DNA of 64,000 bases from assembly GCF_002498315.1 (NCBI RefSeq), contig NZ_DAGX01000002.1:404836-468835 (forward strand). The letters run 5' to 3'. Below are positions 18,197 to 29,087 of this stretch, one piece after another (within the stretch, counting starts at the first letter, position 1; each line of letters starts with the position of its first letter). The stretch is from Methanofollis sp. UBA420 (GTDB lineage Archaea; Halobacteriota; Methanomicrobia; Methanomicrobiales; Methanofollaceae). Below the pieces are notes generated by a model, which did not search any database, was not told the DNA's origin, and saw only the letters and a list, made by a program, of their open reading frames with translations. A program made the position numbers and the translations under genes.

Positions 18197-18235
18197 TGCG
18201 CGGGCGAAGGAAACCCTGACCGATACACGGATGCA

Positions 18236-18283
18236 GGCGATGAAGTCCGCCGTCAACCGCCCACCGGGCTGATGACCTCTGCA
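18236..18283 (+). ncRNA. Fluoride riboswitch (crcB motif), copy 1
   Basis: The order of conserved words fits the crcB motif: GGCGATGAAGTCCGCC (18236-18251), then TCAACCGCCCACC, GGGCTGATGACCTCT ending near 18280. The pseudoknot GGCG/CGCC and the second stem GCCC-ACC-GGGC form cleanly; the first stem GAAGU/ACCUC has one mismatch. This RNA class binds fluoride with magnesium and turns on fluoride-resistance genes. The motif ends about 14 bases before the ATG of a prenyltransferase-repeat gene (18297), so its expression platform must be very short or act on translation initiation. Confidence 0.78.
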
Positions 18284-18296
18284 TGGACGCAGTCGT

Positions 18297-19140
18297 ATGA
18301 CCGGACGTGAACTCAGGGAATCCTGCATTAAGTACATCGCCGACCGGCGCTGCCCGGACGGCGGCTATTGTTTCTACCGCCTGAACGAACCAAACGCCGC
18401 GGACACCTTCTTCGCGCTCGACACCCTCCGCATGCTCGGGGCGGCACCCGGCGACCGCCCGCTGGTTGCTCACCCGCCAGCAGGACGACGGGAGGTACCC
18501 GATCTTCGAGACCGGGTATTATGCTCTCCTCGCCCTCCGCATCCTCAGGGCCCCACCCATGCACGACCCCGCCCCCTGGATCAGGTCGGTCGTGCCCCCG
18601 GCGCCGAGAGCGGAGAGGCCGGTCGAGTCGGAGAGCGTGCTCCACCACCCGTACCTCTATGCACGCCTCTGCCTGAGCACCGGCACCGGCATCACTCCTG
18701 CTGTCAGGGCAGGCCTGCTCTCCGCGGTGCATGCCTCCCGCACGCCCGAAGGCAGGCACGCCACCCTCGTCGAGACCTCTCAGGCCCTCGCTATCCGTGC
18801 CGCTACAGGTACCCCTCCCGGCGACGACGGGGCGGCGGCGTTCCTCCGGAGGTGCACGCACCCGGAGTACGGCTACGTGAACGTGCCCGGCACCTCCCCG
18901 GCCTACCTGGAACACGTCGCCGCCGGTGTCGCCGCGGCGCGGCTTCTGGGTATCGCTCCCTCCCCCGCGGCCGGCCCCTTTGTCCTCCGGTGCCTGACGC
19001 CCTCGGGCGGGTTTGCCCGGTCGGTCTTCGGCGGCACGGCGACCCTGGAGACGACGTGGACGGCGGTCAGGACTCTTACACTCATCGACACCGGCCATGA
19101 CTCCTGCGCTTCTTCGATGAAACAGACGAGTTTACAGTAA
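18297..19140 (+). pseudogene. Prenyltransferase/squalene oxidase-repeat protein with a frameshift
   Basis: The first frame from ATG 18297 reads AADTFFALDTLRMLGAAPGD and then loses sense. A second frame, one base on, picks up immediately with ATARWLLTRQQDDGRYP, so the break lies within about 18446-18456 in a C/G-rich run. The joined product of about 280 residues has terpenoid-cyclase/prenyltransferase-type repeats: DTFFAL...L, WLL..Q.DDG.Y, ETGYYALLAL and, near the end, GGFARSVFGGTATLETTW. Such alpha-barrel proteins bind isoprenoid or triterpenoid substrates. One indel in an otherwise intact reading frame could be a recent mutation or a read error. A fluoride riboswitch directly precedes it. 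Confidence 0.75.
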
Positions 19141-19174
19141 CGCCCGCGGGGGATGCCGCACGACGGCGCATACC

Positions 19175-19184
19175 CCTATATCCG
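19175..19184 (+). promoter_or_regulatory. TATA box for fluoride riboswitch 2
   Basis: CCTATATCCG is located about 30 bases before the first base of the second riboswitch, as expected if transcription starts close to 19203-19207. Confidence 0.55.
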
Positions 19185-19206
19185 TGTAAAAGCATACAGG
19201 TATTCA

Positions 19207-19257
19207 GGCGATGACGTCCGCCATCAACCGCCCCCTTCGGGACTGATGACGTCTATT
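19207..19257 (+). ncRNA. Fluoride riboswitch (crcB motif), copy 2, upstream of crcB
   Basis: GGCGATGACGTCCGCC (19207-19222), ATCAACCGCCCCC, and GGGACTGATGACGTCT (ending 19254) reproduce the crcB motif in order. The pseudoknot GGCG/CGCC and the first stem GACGU/ACGUC are perfect. It is about 85 percent the same as copy 1 over the conserved core. The next gene is the fluoride channel crcB, the classic target, which makes the call secure. About 160 bases separate it from the crcB start, enough for a separate expression platform. Confidence 0.9.
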
Positions 19258-19337
19258 TTCCGCCGGACGGACGTGCGACGCCATGGAACACCATTACACC
19301 TCTACCTCTTCATGTAGCTGCAGGTCCATCCGGCAAA

Positions 19338-19364
19338 GGGCGAAGGGATTCGCCCGGGTTTTAA
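19338..19364 (+). terminator. Candidate expression-platform hairpin in the crcB leader
   Basis: GGGCGAA-GGGA-TTCGCCC forms a perfect 7-base-pair stem (19338-19355) followed by GGGTTTTAA. It lies between the fluoride riboswitch and crcB and could be a conditional terminator. A short stem GGGC/GCCC at about 19381-19402, next to the ribosome-binding GGAGG, could alternatively control translation. Which is used cannot be decided from sequence. Confidence 0.4.
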
Positions 19365-19416
19365 CATGACCGATCCTCATGCGGGCTGAATCTCTCCGCC
19401 CGGAGGACCACGAGAG

Positions 19417-19800
19417 ATGCAAGCATGGATCATTGTGGGCATCGGCGGATTTGTCGGTGCCGTACTCAGATATTTCACCAGCGGGTGGCTGCAGGGGAGC
19501 GTCAGCACTTTCCCCATCGGCACCCTCGGCGTCAATGTGATCGGGAGTTTTTTCATCGGGCTCATCATGTACCTCTTCGAATACGGAGGTTTGTTTGACG
19601 TGGAAACCCGGATATTCCTGACCCTCGGCGTGCTCGGAGCGTTTACGACCATGTCGACATTCAGTTATGAGTCGTTCCGGCTCCTGGAACAGCAGGCATT
19701 CGGGATCTTCGCCCTGAACGCCCTCGCAACCTTTACCCTGACACTTCTCGCTGTCTGGGCGGGAAAGGTCACTGCAGGCTGTATGGAGGCTGCACTATGA
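19417..19800 (+). CDS. crcB: Fluoride channel CrcB/Fluc
   Basis: 127 residues, the standard size, with four membrane spans. GGFVGAVLRY, GTLGVNVIGSF and GAFTTMSTFSYE are the three signature blocks, including the polar track and the Phe/Thr/Ser residues lining the fluoride path. The protein works as a dual-topology dimer that lets fluoride leak out of the cell. GGAGG sits ten bases before the ATG. The DUF190 gene overlaps its stop by four bases (ATGA). A fluoride riboswitch upstream gives the regulatory logic. Confidence 0.95.
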   Translation: MQAWIIVGIGGFVGAVLRYFTSGWLQGSVSTFPIGTLGVNVIGSFFIGLIMYLFEYGGLFDVETRIFLTLGVLGAFTTMSTFSYESFRLLEQQAFGIFALNALATFTLTLLAVWAGKVTAGCMEAAL

Positions 19801-20150
19801 AACTGGGAAAAAATGCACAGGCGGTTCTTCTCCGGATATATATCGGGGAGTCCGACCGGTATGGGGGGAAACCCCTCTATCGTTATCTCGTCGAACTCTT
19901 CAGGAAGGAAGGGTTCTACGGGGCGACGGTCCTTCGCGGGATCACGGGCTTTGGCAAGACCAGCCGGATCCACACACACTCTATTCTCCGGCTCTCCGCA
20001 GACCTCCCGGTCATCGTGGAAGTCGTGGACTCGCGGGAGAAGATCGAGGAGATCAAACCCGTCCTGGAAGAGATCATCGTCGGCGGTCTGGTCACCGAGG
20101 AAGAGGTGACGGTCTGCTTCTACCGCGGTGATGACGAGGAAAAAGAGTGA
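19797..20150 (+). CDS. DUF190 protein, partner of CrcB
   Basis: 117 residues. LRIYIGESDRYGGKPLY and ATVLRGITGFGK are the DUF190 signature blocks; the fold is thought to be PII-like (ferredoxin-like). It overlaps crcB by four bases and is thus translationally coupled and under the same fluoride riboswitch. DUF190 genes commonly travel with crcB; a regulatory or ligand-sensing role is suggested by the fold but not proven. The C-terminus is acidic (DDEEKE). Confidence 0.88.
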   Translation: MKLGKNAQAVLLRIYIGESDRYGGKPLYRYLVELFRKEGFYGATVLRGITGFGKTSRIHTHSILRLSADLPVIVEVVDSREKIEEIKPVLEEIIVGGLVTEEEVTVCFYRGDDEEKE

Positions 20151-20174
20151 TCGTCGAGAAGATGACGGGCCGGC

Positions 20175-21311
20175 CTACTCCTCGGGGCCGCCCATCACCT
20201 TGTCGACGAAGTCCTTGAAGAAGCCCTTCTTCTCGGGGCCCTTCTTGTTCTCGATCTCAAGCAGTTTCTGGTAGAGTTCCTTCTCCTCGTCGGAGAGACT
20301 CTTCGGGACGACGATCTTCACTCGCACGAGGAGGTCGCCGGGCCGGCCGCGGTGGCGCACGCCCTCGCCGGGGATGCGCAGCGCGGTGCCGTGCTGGATG
20401 CCGGCCGGGATCTTCAGCTCGACAGTCCGGCCGTCGATCGTCTTCACCTCGACCTTTGAACCGACCGCCGCCATCGCCGGGGTGACCTTCACCGTGGTTT
20501 CGAGGTTTTCGCCGTTGCGGACAAAGTCCGGGTTCTCCTCGACGATGATCTCGACGTACAGGTCGCCGACCGGGGCGCCGTAGTCCCCGGCCTCGCCATA
20601 ACCCTCCATCCGCAGGCGGAGCCCGCTGTAGGCGCCGGGCGGGATACGGACAGAAACCTTCCTCTTCACCCGGGCATGGCCGCTGCCCTTGCAGCGTTTG
20701 CAGGGTTCCTCCGGCATCTTCCCCCTGCCGCCGCAGTCGGGGCAGGCGCTCATCCGCACGAACTGCCCGAAGAGCGACTGGCTCACCTGCCTGATCTGGC
20801 CGCTGCCTCCGCACTTCGGACAGACCCGGAACTTCTTGTTCTTGCTCCCGCTCCCGTCGCACTCAGGACAGGACTCGGTGTGCATGACCTCGATCTCCCG
20901 GTCTGTCCCGAAGACCGCGTCTTTCAGGCTGATCGAGAGGCGGTACAGGAGGTCGGCGCCAGGCCGCGGGCCTCTCGGCCCGCCGCCACCACCAAAGAAG
21001 GTGTCGAAGATGTCTCCAAAGCCGCTGAAGTCAGCCTGGAACCCGCCGCCGTATCCGCCGCCACCGGTGTACGAACCCTTCGAGGCGTTCTTGAAAGCCT
21101 CGTGCCCGATATTGTCGTACTGGGCGCGTTTCTCCGGGTCCGAGAGCACCGAGTAGGCCTCGTTGATATCCTTAAACTTTTCTTCCGCGTCAGGCTCCTT
21201 GCAGACATCAGGGTGATATTTCCGTGCAAGGTTGCGGTATGCCTTCTTGATCTCCTGCTCGCCGGCGTCCCGGGCGACGCCGAGGACATCATAGTAGCTT
21301 CCCGCACTCAT
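20175..21311 (-). CDS. dnaJ: Chaperone DnaJ (Hsp40)
   Basis: 378 residues. The J domain carries HPD in [12 protein letters not shown] Gly/Phe-rich linker follows (about 75-105, [13 protein letters not shown]). Then come four CxxCxGxG-type zinc repeats: [24 protein letters not shown] and CKRCKGSG. It stimulates DnaK ATPase and delivers unfolded clients. It is the last gene of the grpE-dnaK-dnaJ unit, starting six bases after the dnaK stop. Confidence 0.96.
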   Translation of the reverse strand: MSAGSYYDVLGVARDAGEQEIKKAYRNLARKYHPDVCKEPDAEEKFKDINEAYSVLSDPEKRAQYDNIGHEAFKNASKGSYTGGGGYGGGFQADFSGFGDIFDTFFGGGGGPRGPRPGADLLYRLSISLKDAVFGTDREIEVMHTESCPECDGSGSKNKKFRVCPKCGGSGQIRQVSQSLFGQFVRMSACPDCGGRGKMPEEPCKRCKGSGHARVKRKVSVRIPPGAYSGLRLRMEGYGEAGDYGAPVGDLYVEIIVEENPDFVRNGENLETTVKVTPAMAAVGSKVEVKTIDGRTVELKIPAGIQHGTALRIPGEGVRHRGRPGDLLVRVKIVVPKSLSDEEKELYQKLLEIENKKGPEKKGFFKDFVDKVMGGPEE

Positions 21312-21317
21312 CTATGC

Positions 21318-23165
21318 TCACTCTTTCTTCTCGTCCTTGACATCGAAGTCGGCATCGACGACATTGTCGTCCTGCTTCTTCTGTGCACCCTCGGCACCGG
21401 CGGCCTTCTGGGCCTCCTGAGCCTTCTGCGCTTCCTGGTAGATCTTGGCGGTGACCGCGTACACGGCCTCGGTGAGTTCTTCCAGTTTCTTCTTGATATC
21501 CTCGGTGTCGTCACCTTCGAGGGCCGTCTTCAGGGCGGCGGAGGTCTCCTCGATCTTCTTCTTATCGTCCTCGCCGATCTTGTCGCCGGACTCCTTGAGG
21601 GTCTTTTCGGCGGTGTAGACCGCGGTGTCGGCGGTGTTCCGCACCTCGATCTCCTCGCGCTTCTTCTTGTCGTCTTCCTCGAAATTCTTGGAGTCGTTGA
21701 CCATGCGGTTGATCTCTTCCTCGGAGATCCCCTTGCCGCCCTTGATGGTGATGGTCTGCTCCTTGCCTGTCCCGAGGTCCTTTGCCGAGACATGGACGAT
21801 ACCGTTGGCGTCGATGTCGAAGGTGACCTCGATCTGGGGAATGCCGCGGGGTGCGGGCGGGATGCCGGTGAGCTGGAACTTGCCGAGGGTGAAGTTGTCC
21901 TTGGCAAGGGCGCGCTCGCCCTGGATCACGTGGATCTCGACGCTCGTCTGGCCGTCCGCAGCCGTCGAGAAGATCTGGCTCTTCCGGGTCGGGATGGTGG
22001 TGTTCCGGTCGATCAGCTTCGTGTCGATGCCGCCGAGGGTCTCGATGCCGAGGGAGAGGGGAGTGACATCAAGGAGGAGCACGTCCTTTGCCTCGCCGGT
22101 GAGGACGCCGCCCTGGATCGCGGCGCCGACGGCCACGCACTCGTCAGGGTTGATGCCCTTGTCGGGTTCCTTGCCCAGAAGCTTCCTGACCGTCTCGACG
22201 ACGAGGGGCACGCGAGTCGAACCGCCAACCAGGAGGACGTGGTCGATATCGGACGCGGTCAGCTTCGCGTCGGAGAGGGCCTGCTTCACCGGTTCGACGG
22301 TCTTCTCGACCAGGTCGCCGACAAGCTGCTCGAACTTCGCCCTGGTGAGGTCCATGTCCAGGAACTTCGGGCCGCTGGCGTCGGTGGTGATGTAGGGGAG
22401 GTTGATGCTCGTCTTCTGGACGGTCGAGAGCTCTTTCTTGGCGTTCTCGGCGGCGTCCCTGATCCTCTGCAGTGCCATCGGGTCCTTCGAAAGGTCGAGG
22501 CCTTCCTTTGCCCTGAACTCGGCGACGATCCAGTCCATGACACGCTGGTCGAAGTCGTCGCCGCCGAGGCGGTTGTTCCCGGCAGTCGCCTTCACTTCGA
22601 AGACGCCGTCGCCGAGCTGGAGAATGGAGACATCGAAGGTGCCGCCGCCGAGGTCGTAGACAAGGATGGTCGACTCCTCTTCCTTGTCGATGCCGTAGGC
22701 GAGGGCGCTTGCGGTCGGCTCGTTGATGATCCGCATGACGTCAAGCCCGGCGATCTTGCCGGCGTCCTTCGTCGCCTGTCTCTGGGCGTCGTTGAAGTAG
22801 GCCGGGACGGTGATGACGGCCTTCTCGATCTTCTCGCCGAGATATGCCTCGGCATCGAGCTTCATCTTCTGGAGGATCATCGCGGAGATCTCCTGCGGGG
22901 TGTACTTCCTGTCGTCGATGTCGACGGTCTCGCTCGTCCCCATCTTGCGCTTGATCGAGATGATCGTCCTCTTCGGGTTGGTGATCGCCTGTCTCTTCGC
23001 GACGCTGCCGACAAGCCGCTCGCCTTCCTTGCTGAACGCCACGATCGACGGCGTTGTCCTGCCGCCTTCTGCATTCGCGATCACGACAGGCTGACCGCCC
23101 TCCATGATGGCCATGCAGGAGTTCGTCGTGCCAAGGTCAATACCAAGAACCTTTTCTGTTGCCAT
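21318..23165 (-). CDS. dnaK: Chaperone DnaK (Hsp70)
   Basis: 615 residues from the ATG at 23165, where the homologous start [17 protein letters not shown] begins; 16 upstream in-frame codons overlap the end of grpE and are not coding. [12 protein letters not shown] is phosphate loop 2 and [13 protein letters not shown] lies in the adenosine site. The substrate-binding domain starts near residue 365 and the C-terminal tail is rich in Ala, Gln, Lys and Asp. It is shorter than bacterial DnaK by some 20 residues, mostly in the nucleotide-binding domain, as in archaeal and Gram-positive forms. Archaeal hsp70 was acquired from bacteria. A very long plus-strand frame over it is a codon mirror. Confidence 0.97.
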   Translation of the reverse strand: MATEKVLGIDLGTTNSCMAIMEGGQPVVIANAEGGRTTPSIVAFSKEGERLVGSVAKRQAITNPKRTIISIKRKMGTSETVDIDDRKYTPQEISAMILQKMKLDAEAYLGEKIEKAVITVPAYFNDAQRQATKDAGKIAGLDVMRIINEPTASALAYGIDKEEESTILVYDLGGGTFDVSILQLGDGVFEVKATAGNNRLGGDDFDQRVMDWIVAEFRAKEGLDLSKDPMALQRIRDAAENAKKELSTVQKTSINLPYITTDASGPKFLDMDLTRAKFEQLVGDLVEKTVEPVKQALSDAKLTASDIDHVLLVGGSTRVPLVVETVRKLLGKEPDKGINPDECVAVGAAIQGGVLTGEAKDVLLLDVTPLSLGIETLGGIDTKLIDRNTTIPTRKSQIFSTAADGQTSVEIHVIQGERALAKDNFTLGKFQLTGIPPAPRGIPQIEVTFDIDANGIVHVSAKDLGTGKEQTITIKGGKGISEEEINRMVNDSKNFEEDDKKKREEIEVRNTADTAVYTAEKTLKESGDKIGEDDKKKIEETSAALKTALEGDDTEDIKKKLEELTEAVYAVTAKIYQEAQKAQEAQKAAGAEGAQKKQDDNVVDADFDVKDEKKE

Positions 23166-23175
23166 AATATTCCTC

Positions 23176-23733
23176 TTATTCGTTGTTTCCTTTTGACACC
23201 GCGACTTTCGCATGCCTGATTATCCTGTCGTGCATGCGGTAGCCGGGGATGAATTCTTCGACAACTGTGCCTTCCGGGTGCTCCGACGGGATGCAGGCAA
23301 CCGCTTCGTGCTCTTCAGGGTTGAATGCCGTATGAAGGCACGGAAGAGGTTTGATCCCGTGTTTTTCCAGGATCCCGGAGAACTGTTTCTGTATGCTTTC
23401 AAGGCCCTCGCGGAGGGAGGCATCGTCGGACTTCCGCGCCCGCTCGAAGTTGTCGACAACGTCGAGCAGTTCCGCGGCGAACTTTTCCAGGGCGTACTCC
23501 CGGATCTCCTCGTTCTGCCGGGCAGTACGCTTCCTGAAGTTGTCGAAATCCGCAGCAAGGCGGAGATACCGTTCGTTCAGGTCGTCACAGGATCTCTTGA
23601 GGTCGGCGTTCGCCGCCCTGAGATCGTCACAGGCCTTCCTGAGGGACTCGATATCTTTGCCCTCTCCCGGGGGGCCGGGCTGTTCCAGGGTCGGTTGCTT
23701 CTCCGGCGCCTGATTATCTCTATCCGCCTCCAT
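23176..23733 (-). CDS. grpE: Nucleotide exchange factor GrpE
   Basis: 185 residues. A long coiled coil (about 28-80, [18 protein letters not shown]) is followed by [13 protein letters not shown] and the C-terminal beta wing with [12 protein letters not shown] and [17 protein letters not shown], all typical of GrpE. It swaps ADP for ATP on DnaK. It is first in the heat-shock operon, with dnaK starting ten bases after its stop. Confidence 0.95.
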   Translation of the reverse strand: MEADRDNQAPEKQPTLEQPGPPGEGKDIESLRKACDDLRAANADLKRSCDDLNERYLRLAADFDNFRKRTARQNEEIREYALEKFAAELLDVVDNFERARKSDDASLREGLESIQKQFSGILEKHGIKPLPCLHTAFNPEEHEAVACIPSEHPEGTVVEEFIPGYRMHDRIIRHAKVAVSKGNNE

Positions 23734-23747
23734 GGAAATCCTCTGTA

Positions 23748-23786
23748 TGCAATATCAATTGCAATGTAGTTCTATATATAATTTTG
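23748..23786 (-). promoter_or_regulatory. Heat-shock operon promoter with palindrome at the start site
   Basis: On the minus strand AAAATTATATATAG (23772-23785) is a strong TATA box. Some 10-25 bases downstream, where transcription should begin, lies the inverted repeat TGCAAT-ATCA-ATTGCA (23748-23763). A palindrome overlapping the transcription start is the usual position for an archaeal repressor such as a heat-shock regulator. Confidence 0.5.
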
Positions 23787-23853
23787 TATCGTAGATATGG
23801 AGAGGGACACAGATTGACACCAGATTATCATTTCAAGAAAAGATTCGTGGTTT

Positions 23854-25227
23854 TTAAGATTTCTGTCTCTTTTTCGAGACTGAGACCCCGCACCGCCCGG
23901 CAAGTTCGCACATCTTCGGGGGCGGGTTCTCCCACCGCCAGAGACCGAGATCGATATAGCGCCGGGAGAGGCCCTTCTTTTTCGCCCACGACACCAGGTA
24001 CTCCTCCCAGTGGCCGGCGAGATCGGGGTGGATCTCCCGCGTCCGTGCGGCCTCGCTCTCGAGCATTGCCGGACAGAGATAGCACCCCACCCGCTCATAG
24101 CCCATCTCATAGAGGGGGTTGTACGGCACCTTACGCCACCAGAGGTAGAGGAAGACTTCGAGGGCCCGCCAGTTCCTGATGGGCGAGATATTCAGCTGCA
24201 GCGGGTTGAAGGGATTGACTATGACACCCGGCAGAGTGGAGCGGGAGAAGGACTCGTACCACCTGTTCCCCTGCACGGTGACACAGGGGCCTTTCCGGGA
24301 GAGGTACTCTTTCACGGGCTGGAGCTTGAGCCTCTCGCAACACCAGCGGTTGTCCTTTCTCGGGAGGCCATTCTTTTCCACCTCTTTCCAGAAATCGTTC
24401 CCGTGGATGATGACCGGGATCCCCGACTGCCTGACAAACTCCACGGTCTCAGGAAACTCCAGGCCCGTATCGACAGAGAAGACATCTTTGACCCCGGCCC
24501 GCCGCGCGAGTTCGAGGCAGACCGTGCTGTCCTTGCCGCCGGAGAAGGAGACGTTCGCCGCGGGCCGGTCGTCCATGTGCTGCCTGATGAACCTGACAGC
24601 CGTGCGTTCGAGGTCCTTGAGGAGGGGGACGTTCACGCGGACCGCCTCGCCCCACGAGGGGTCTGGCGGCGACTCGGGCTGGACCTTCCCGATCTGCCGC
24701 ACCCTGACGCCCCCGTCGTGGAGCTGACCGACGCCGAGGAGGTCTTTCATCCTGACGACTACCGGGCCGTCGGAAAGGTTGGTCCTGACCATCACCTTCT
24801 TCCCGCCGAGACGGCGGTTGCCGAACCCCTGCTCTTCGGCCTCGGCGGTGATGTCCACGACCCCCCTCGTGATGAAGGGGGCGAGGAAGCGGAGAGCGTC
24901 CTGCGAGAGGTCCAGGGTATAGGCATGCCCTGCCGGGTCATAGGAGAGGCGCCCGAACTCGACGCCGTTTGCGATGACGACCTCGGTCCTGTCGACGCCG
25001 CTGCTCTTGTTGAAGAGGACCACCTGGGGGAGGCGGTCGGTGCCGTAGCGTTCGAGGAGGAGGGACCGCAACAGCTCGTGGTCGTGGGCAAGGGCCGGGC
25101 GGAGGTCATAGGGTTTCTGGATCGGGATCTCAACGCCGGCCGCGCCGCACCGGCAGGTCTTCCCGATCAGAGGAAGGTTACACTCCCTGCACCAGTACAG
25201 CGTCTTCTTGACGGCAGGTTCCCGCAT
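23854..25227 (-). CDS. PAPS-reductase-family protein with zinc ribbon and PUA-like region
   Basis: 457 residues from the ATG at 25227; the frame is open much further upstream but that part lies over purH. A zinc ribbon opens the protein (WCRECNLPLIGKTCRCG). A middle region with GGKKVMVRTNLSDGPVVVRM (about 160-200) resembles a PUA-like domain. The C-terminal half is an ATP-pyrophosphatase with the PP-loop SFSGGKDSTVCLEL, plus CCERLK and GCYLCPAM cysteines. This archaeal architecture is often labelled phosphoadenosine phosphosulfate reductase, but the PUA-like RNA-binding region makes tRNA or sulfur-transfer chemistry possible too. It is divergent from purH. Confidence 0.8.
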   Translation of the reverse strand: MREPAVKKTLYWCRECNLPLIGKTCRCGAAGVEIPIQKPYDLRPALAHDHELLRSLLLERYGTDRLPQVVLFNKSSGVDRTEVVIANGVEFGRLSYDPAGHAYTLDLSQDALRFLAPFITRGVVDITAEAEEQGFGNRRLGGKKVMVRTNLSDGPVVVRMKDLLGVGQLHDGGVRVRQIGKVQPESPPDPSWGEAVRVNVPLLKDLERTAVRFIRQHMDDRPAANVSFSGGKDSTVCLELARRAGVKDVFSVDTGLEFPETVEFVRQSGIPVIIHGNDFWKEVEKNGLPRKDNRWCCERLKLQPVKEYLSRKGPCVTVQGNRWYESFSRSTLPGVIVNPFNPLQLNISPIRNWRALEVFLYLWWRKVPYNPLYEMGYERVGCYLCPAMLESEAARTREIHPDLAGHWEEYLVSWAKKKGLSRRYIDLGLWRWENPPPKMCELAGRCGVSVSKKRQKS

Positions 25228-25311
25228 AGAATAACGTGTACCGGGCAGGGGGATAAGAGATTGCATCCTGCCCTTGAAAGATATAAGAGATCTGAGGCCC
25301 ATATCTTCAGT

Positions 25312-26796
<1,485 letters not shown>

Positions 26797-27557
26797 ATCA
26801 TTCCCTTCTTTTTTTCTGCCCGACGACTTCGGTAATCTCGCCATCGATAGTAACACCAACACCGACCTTGTCCGGAAGGCGCTCTCTTCCAAACCTGCCG
26901 GGTATCAGGTGCGGGCATCGAAGAGTTTCCGAACGAAGTGCGGGTCGGATATCGGTACCTACGACACCTTCTGCCACCGGTGAGGCACCAGAATCAGATA
27001 ATCGTCCGGTCCTGAGAGGGGGGACGATCTCTCTCCTGTCAATTTTTTTACAGTGGACGCATGACCCGGGGACGAAGCATCCGTCAGGCAGGGCGATGTC
27101 GCCGCGCAGGCGATGTCATCCAGTTACAGAACACGTCAGGCAGGGACGTGAAGATGGTACCTGTCCGGAATGCGGGATCGCAATAAAAACGGACGCGTTT
27201 TTCTCGCGCGAACAGCAGCACGAAGGTCGGGCAAGAGTATCTTCTCATCCTCAACGCGTTCCCACTTTTTTTCCTGCCGTCGCCACAGAGAGAACACGCC
27301 CTTCAGGTCCATTCACCCCCGGCCATAGTAATCATGCCCAAAAAATGGAATGCACATTATTGGACAGAGTGCCAGAAAAAGGCGCACCTGAAAGGGCACT
27401 GAACCCTGATCACACCATCAAGAAGAGGGGTACTATTATGCAGCAGGGGAAGGTTTTCCTTTTTGAAGGATCGAACCCATTCAACATATCCCATTTACGG
27501 AATCAATAAATACAAACACCTTAGAGTCTCGTATGCACACCCCCAAGGTGATTTGTT
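26797..27557. other. Long intergenic region without a supported gene
   Basis: About 760 bases between purH and the DUF4013 gene. Small frames exist but none has a good start or family match. CRTGK-like noise aside, one stretch near 27165-27240 reads CPECGIAIKTDAFFSR, reminiscent of a zinc ribbon, but it has no start and no continuation. The word CGTCAGGCAGGG occurs twice (27082-27093 and 27150-27161). AT-rich sequence near 27505-27530 probably holds the promoter of the next gene. Confidence 0.4.
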
Positions 27558-28220
27558 ATGGATTACGGTTCTATGCTTGGAAGCTCCTTCGAGTATGCGA
27601 AGGAAGCGGTCTGGGGAAAATGGATGAAGTGGATCTTCCTCGTCATCTCCACCATCATCTTCCCCCTGATCGTGGGATACATCATGGAGATCTACCGGGG
27701 CAAGAGCCCGGCACCCGATTTCGAAGATTGGCTCAAACTCTTCATCGACGGGATCAAACTCTTGATCGTCCAGATCATCTACAGCATCCCCCTGATCATT
27801 GTCATGATGATCTTCTTCGGCGGTTCCTTCGCCCTCCTTGCAGGCGGCGGTTCTGACGCTGCGATCGCTGCGGCGGCCGGGACGATGATCCTCGGGACGC
27901 TCATCCTGATCGTGCTTGCCTTCATCATCGGCCTGATCGCCGCCTTCGGCGTCATCAGGTTCGCACGGACAGACAGTTTCGGCGAGGCCTTCAACATCTC
28001 GGCGATCCTGGCACACATAGGTGCGGTCGGCTGGGGCAGTTACATCATCGCCCTCATCGTCCTCTGGGTGGTGGCCGTGGTCTTTGGCGTGGTCATCACC
28101 ATCCTCATGGCGATCCCGGTCATCGGCTGGATCATTATCTTCTTCATCGAACCGGTGGTCGCGATCTTCGTGGCCCGGTACATGACCCAGATCTATGAGA
28201 GTGCGGCGGCCCCCGCCTGA
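27558..28220 (+). CDS. DUF4013 membrane protein
   Basis: 220 residues with a short polar N-terminus (MDYGSMLGSSFEYAKEAVWG) and about five membrane spans. Its start, the YRGKSPAPDFEDWLKLFIDG segment and the closing FVARYMTQIYESA match DUF4013, a family common in methanogens. The function is unknown. GGTGA precedes the ATG by seven bases. T-rich runs right after the stop (28226-28252) could terminate the transcript. Confidence 0.8.
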   Translation: MDYGSMLGSSFEYAKEAVWGKWMKWIFLVISTIIFPLIVGYIMEIYRGKSPAPDFEDWLKLFIDGIKLLIVQIIYSIPLIIVMMIFFGGSFALLAGGGSDAAIAAAAGTMILGTLILIVLAFIIGLIAAFGVIRFARTDSFGEAFNISAILAHIGAVGWGSYIIALIVLWVVAVVFGVVITILMAIPVIGWIIIFFIEPVVAIFVARYMTQIYESAAAPA

Positions 28221-29087
28221 AACCCCCTTTTTCTCCCCCTTTTTTCTTTTCCGGTTCCGTTCTGAATTGAAACCTCGCATGATTCCCCGTACAGTTTACC
28301 GGGGGACTCTAGAACAGGGATTATCATGAAAATCACAGCGGTGATTTTCAAAGAACCGCCTGAAACTTCGTTTTATGAGCGATTGCCATGAAAATGATCC
28401 AGAAGATCGATTCTCCGGGTTTTCATGAGGCTTTGACTCTCATCGAGCACCCCATGATGGAGATGGAGAGGACAAAACCACCTTCAGAAAGGTCCGCCCT
28501 CTGCCTTCCCCGCCCTATCGCAATCCCGGGGGCCCAGGGAAACGACCAGAGGGAGCTTGAGAAGATCTTTGATCTTCGATAGCGCCCCTGGCGCGAGCGT
28601 GCGGGAAGGCACGTCGACCAGACAATCTCCTCAGAACAATTTTCATGCGATATGCTTGAGTCTCCCTCCGGGACTCATGCCTGATTCTACAAAACCAGGC
28701 CCCGAAGAAATACCCCTGACCCCGTCCCTGTGGCACCTGCATGTCAGAGCGTGAGGGGGTGGCCCCTCGGGAGACGGGCCGGGCCAGATACGCCCGGATC
28801 TGCCTCAGATCGGGGGATCACACCCGTCGTTCAGGGCCATATCGGGGAGATCCGGCGATCCGGGCATACCGGGGGCCGGGGGCAGAACAGGATAAAATTC
28901 GGCAGGACTCAACGCCCTCAGGCCACCGGTATGATTGCAGGTAATGTCTACCCTTCCCGACCTCCCCGGCTGCCGGGGAGGGGAAGGGAGCGGGGTTGGA
29001 AAATGTCCCGATCGGGCTCTGGAGATCATAAAAGCCAAAATATAAATATCGTCGTCATGCCATACTGGCCTATGGCAAGCACCATGA
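28221..29087. repeat. Repeat-containing intergenic region before the leuA-like gene
   Basis: About 28295-28710 carries the interspersed family. It has a perfect 9-base-pair hairpin GAAAATCAC-AGCG-GTGATTTTC (28328-28349). The block CCGCCCTATCGCAATCCCGG is at 28510-28529. The core variant CGACCAGAGGGAGCTTGAGAA leads into hairpin GAAGATC-TTT-GATCTTC (28561-28577). A terminal-like end GATTCTACAAAACCAGGCC is at 28683-28701. Further right, AAAATATAAATATCG (about 29036-29050) is a probable TATA box for the leuA-like gene. Confidence 0.65.

Noticed and set aside
20676..23219. A plus-strand frame of 847 codons over dnaK and dnaJ
   Set aside because: It mirrors the codons of highly biased GC-rich genes. 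The minus strand encodes clear DnaK and DnaJ, and the plus-strand product has no domain.
27165..27260. CPECGIAIKTD as a zinc-ribbon gene
   Set aside because: No start codon with a ribosome-binding site, no second cysteine pair, and the frame runs into low-complexity sequence.
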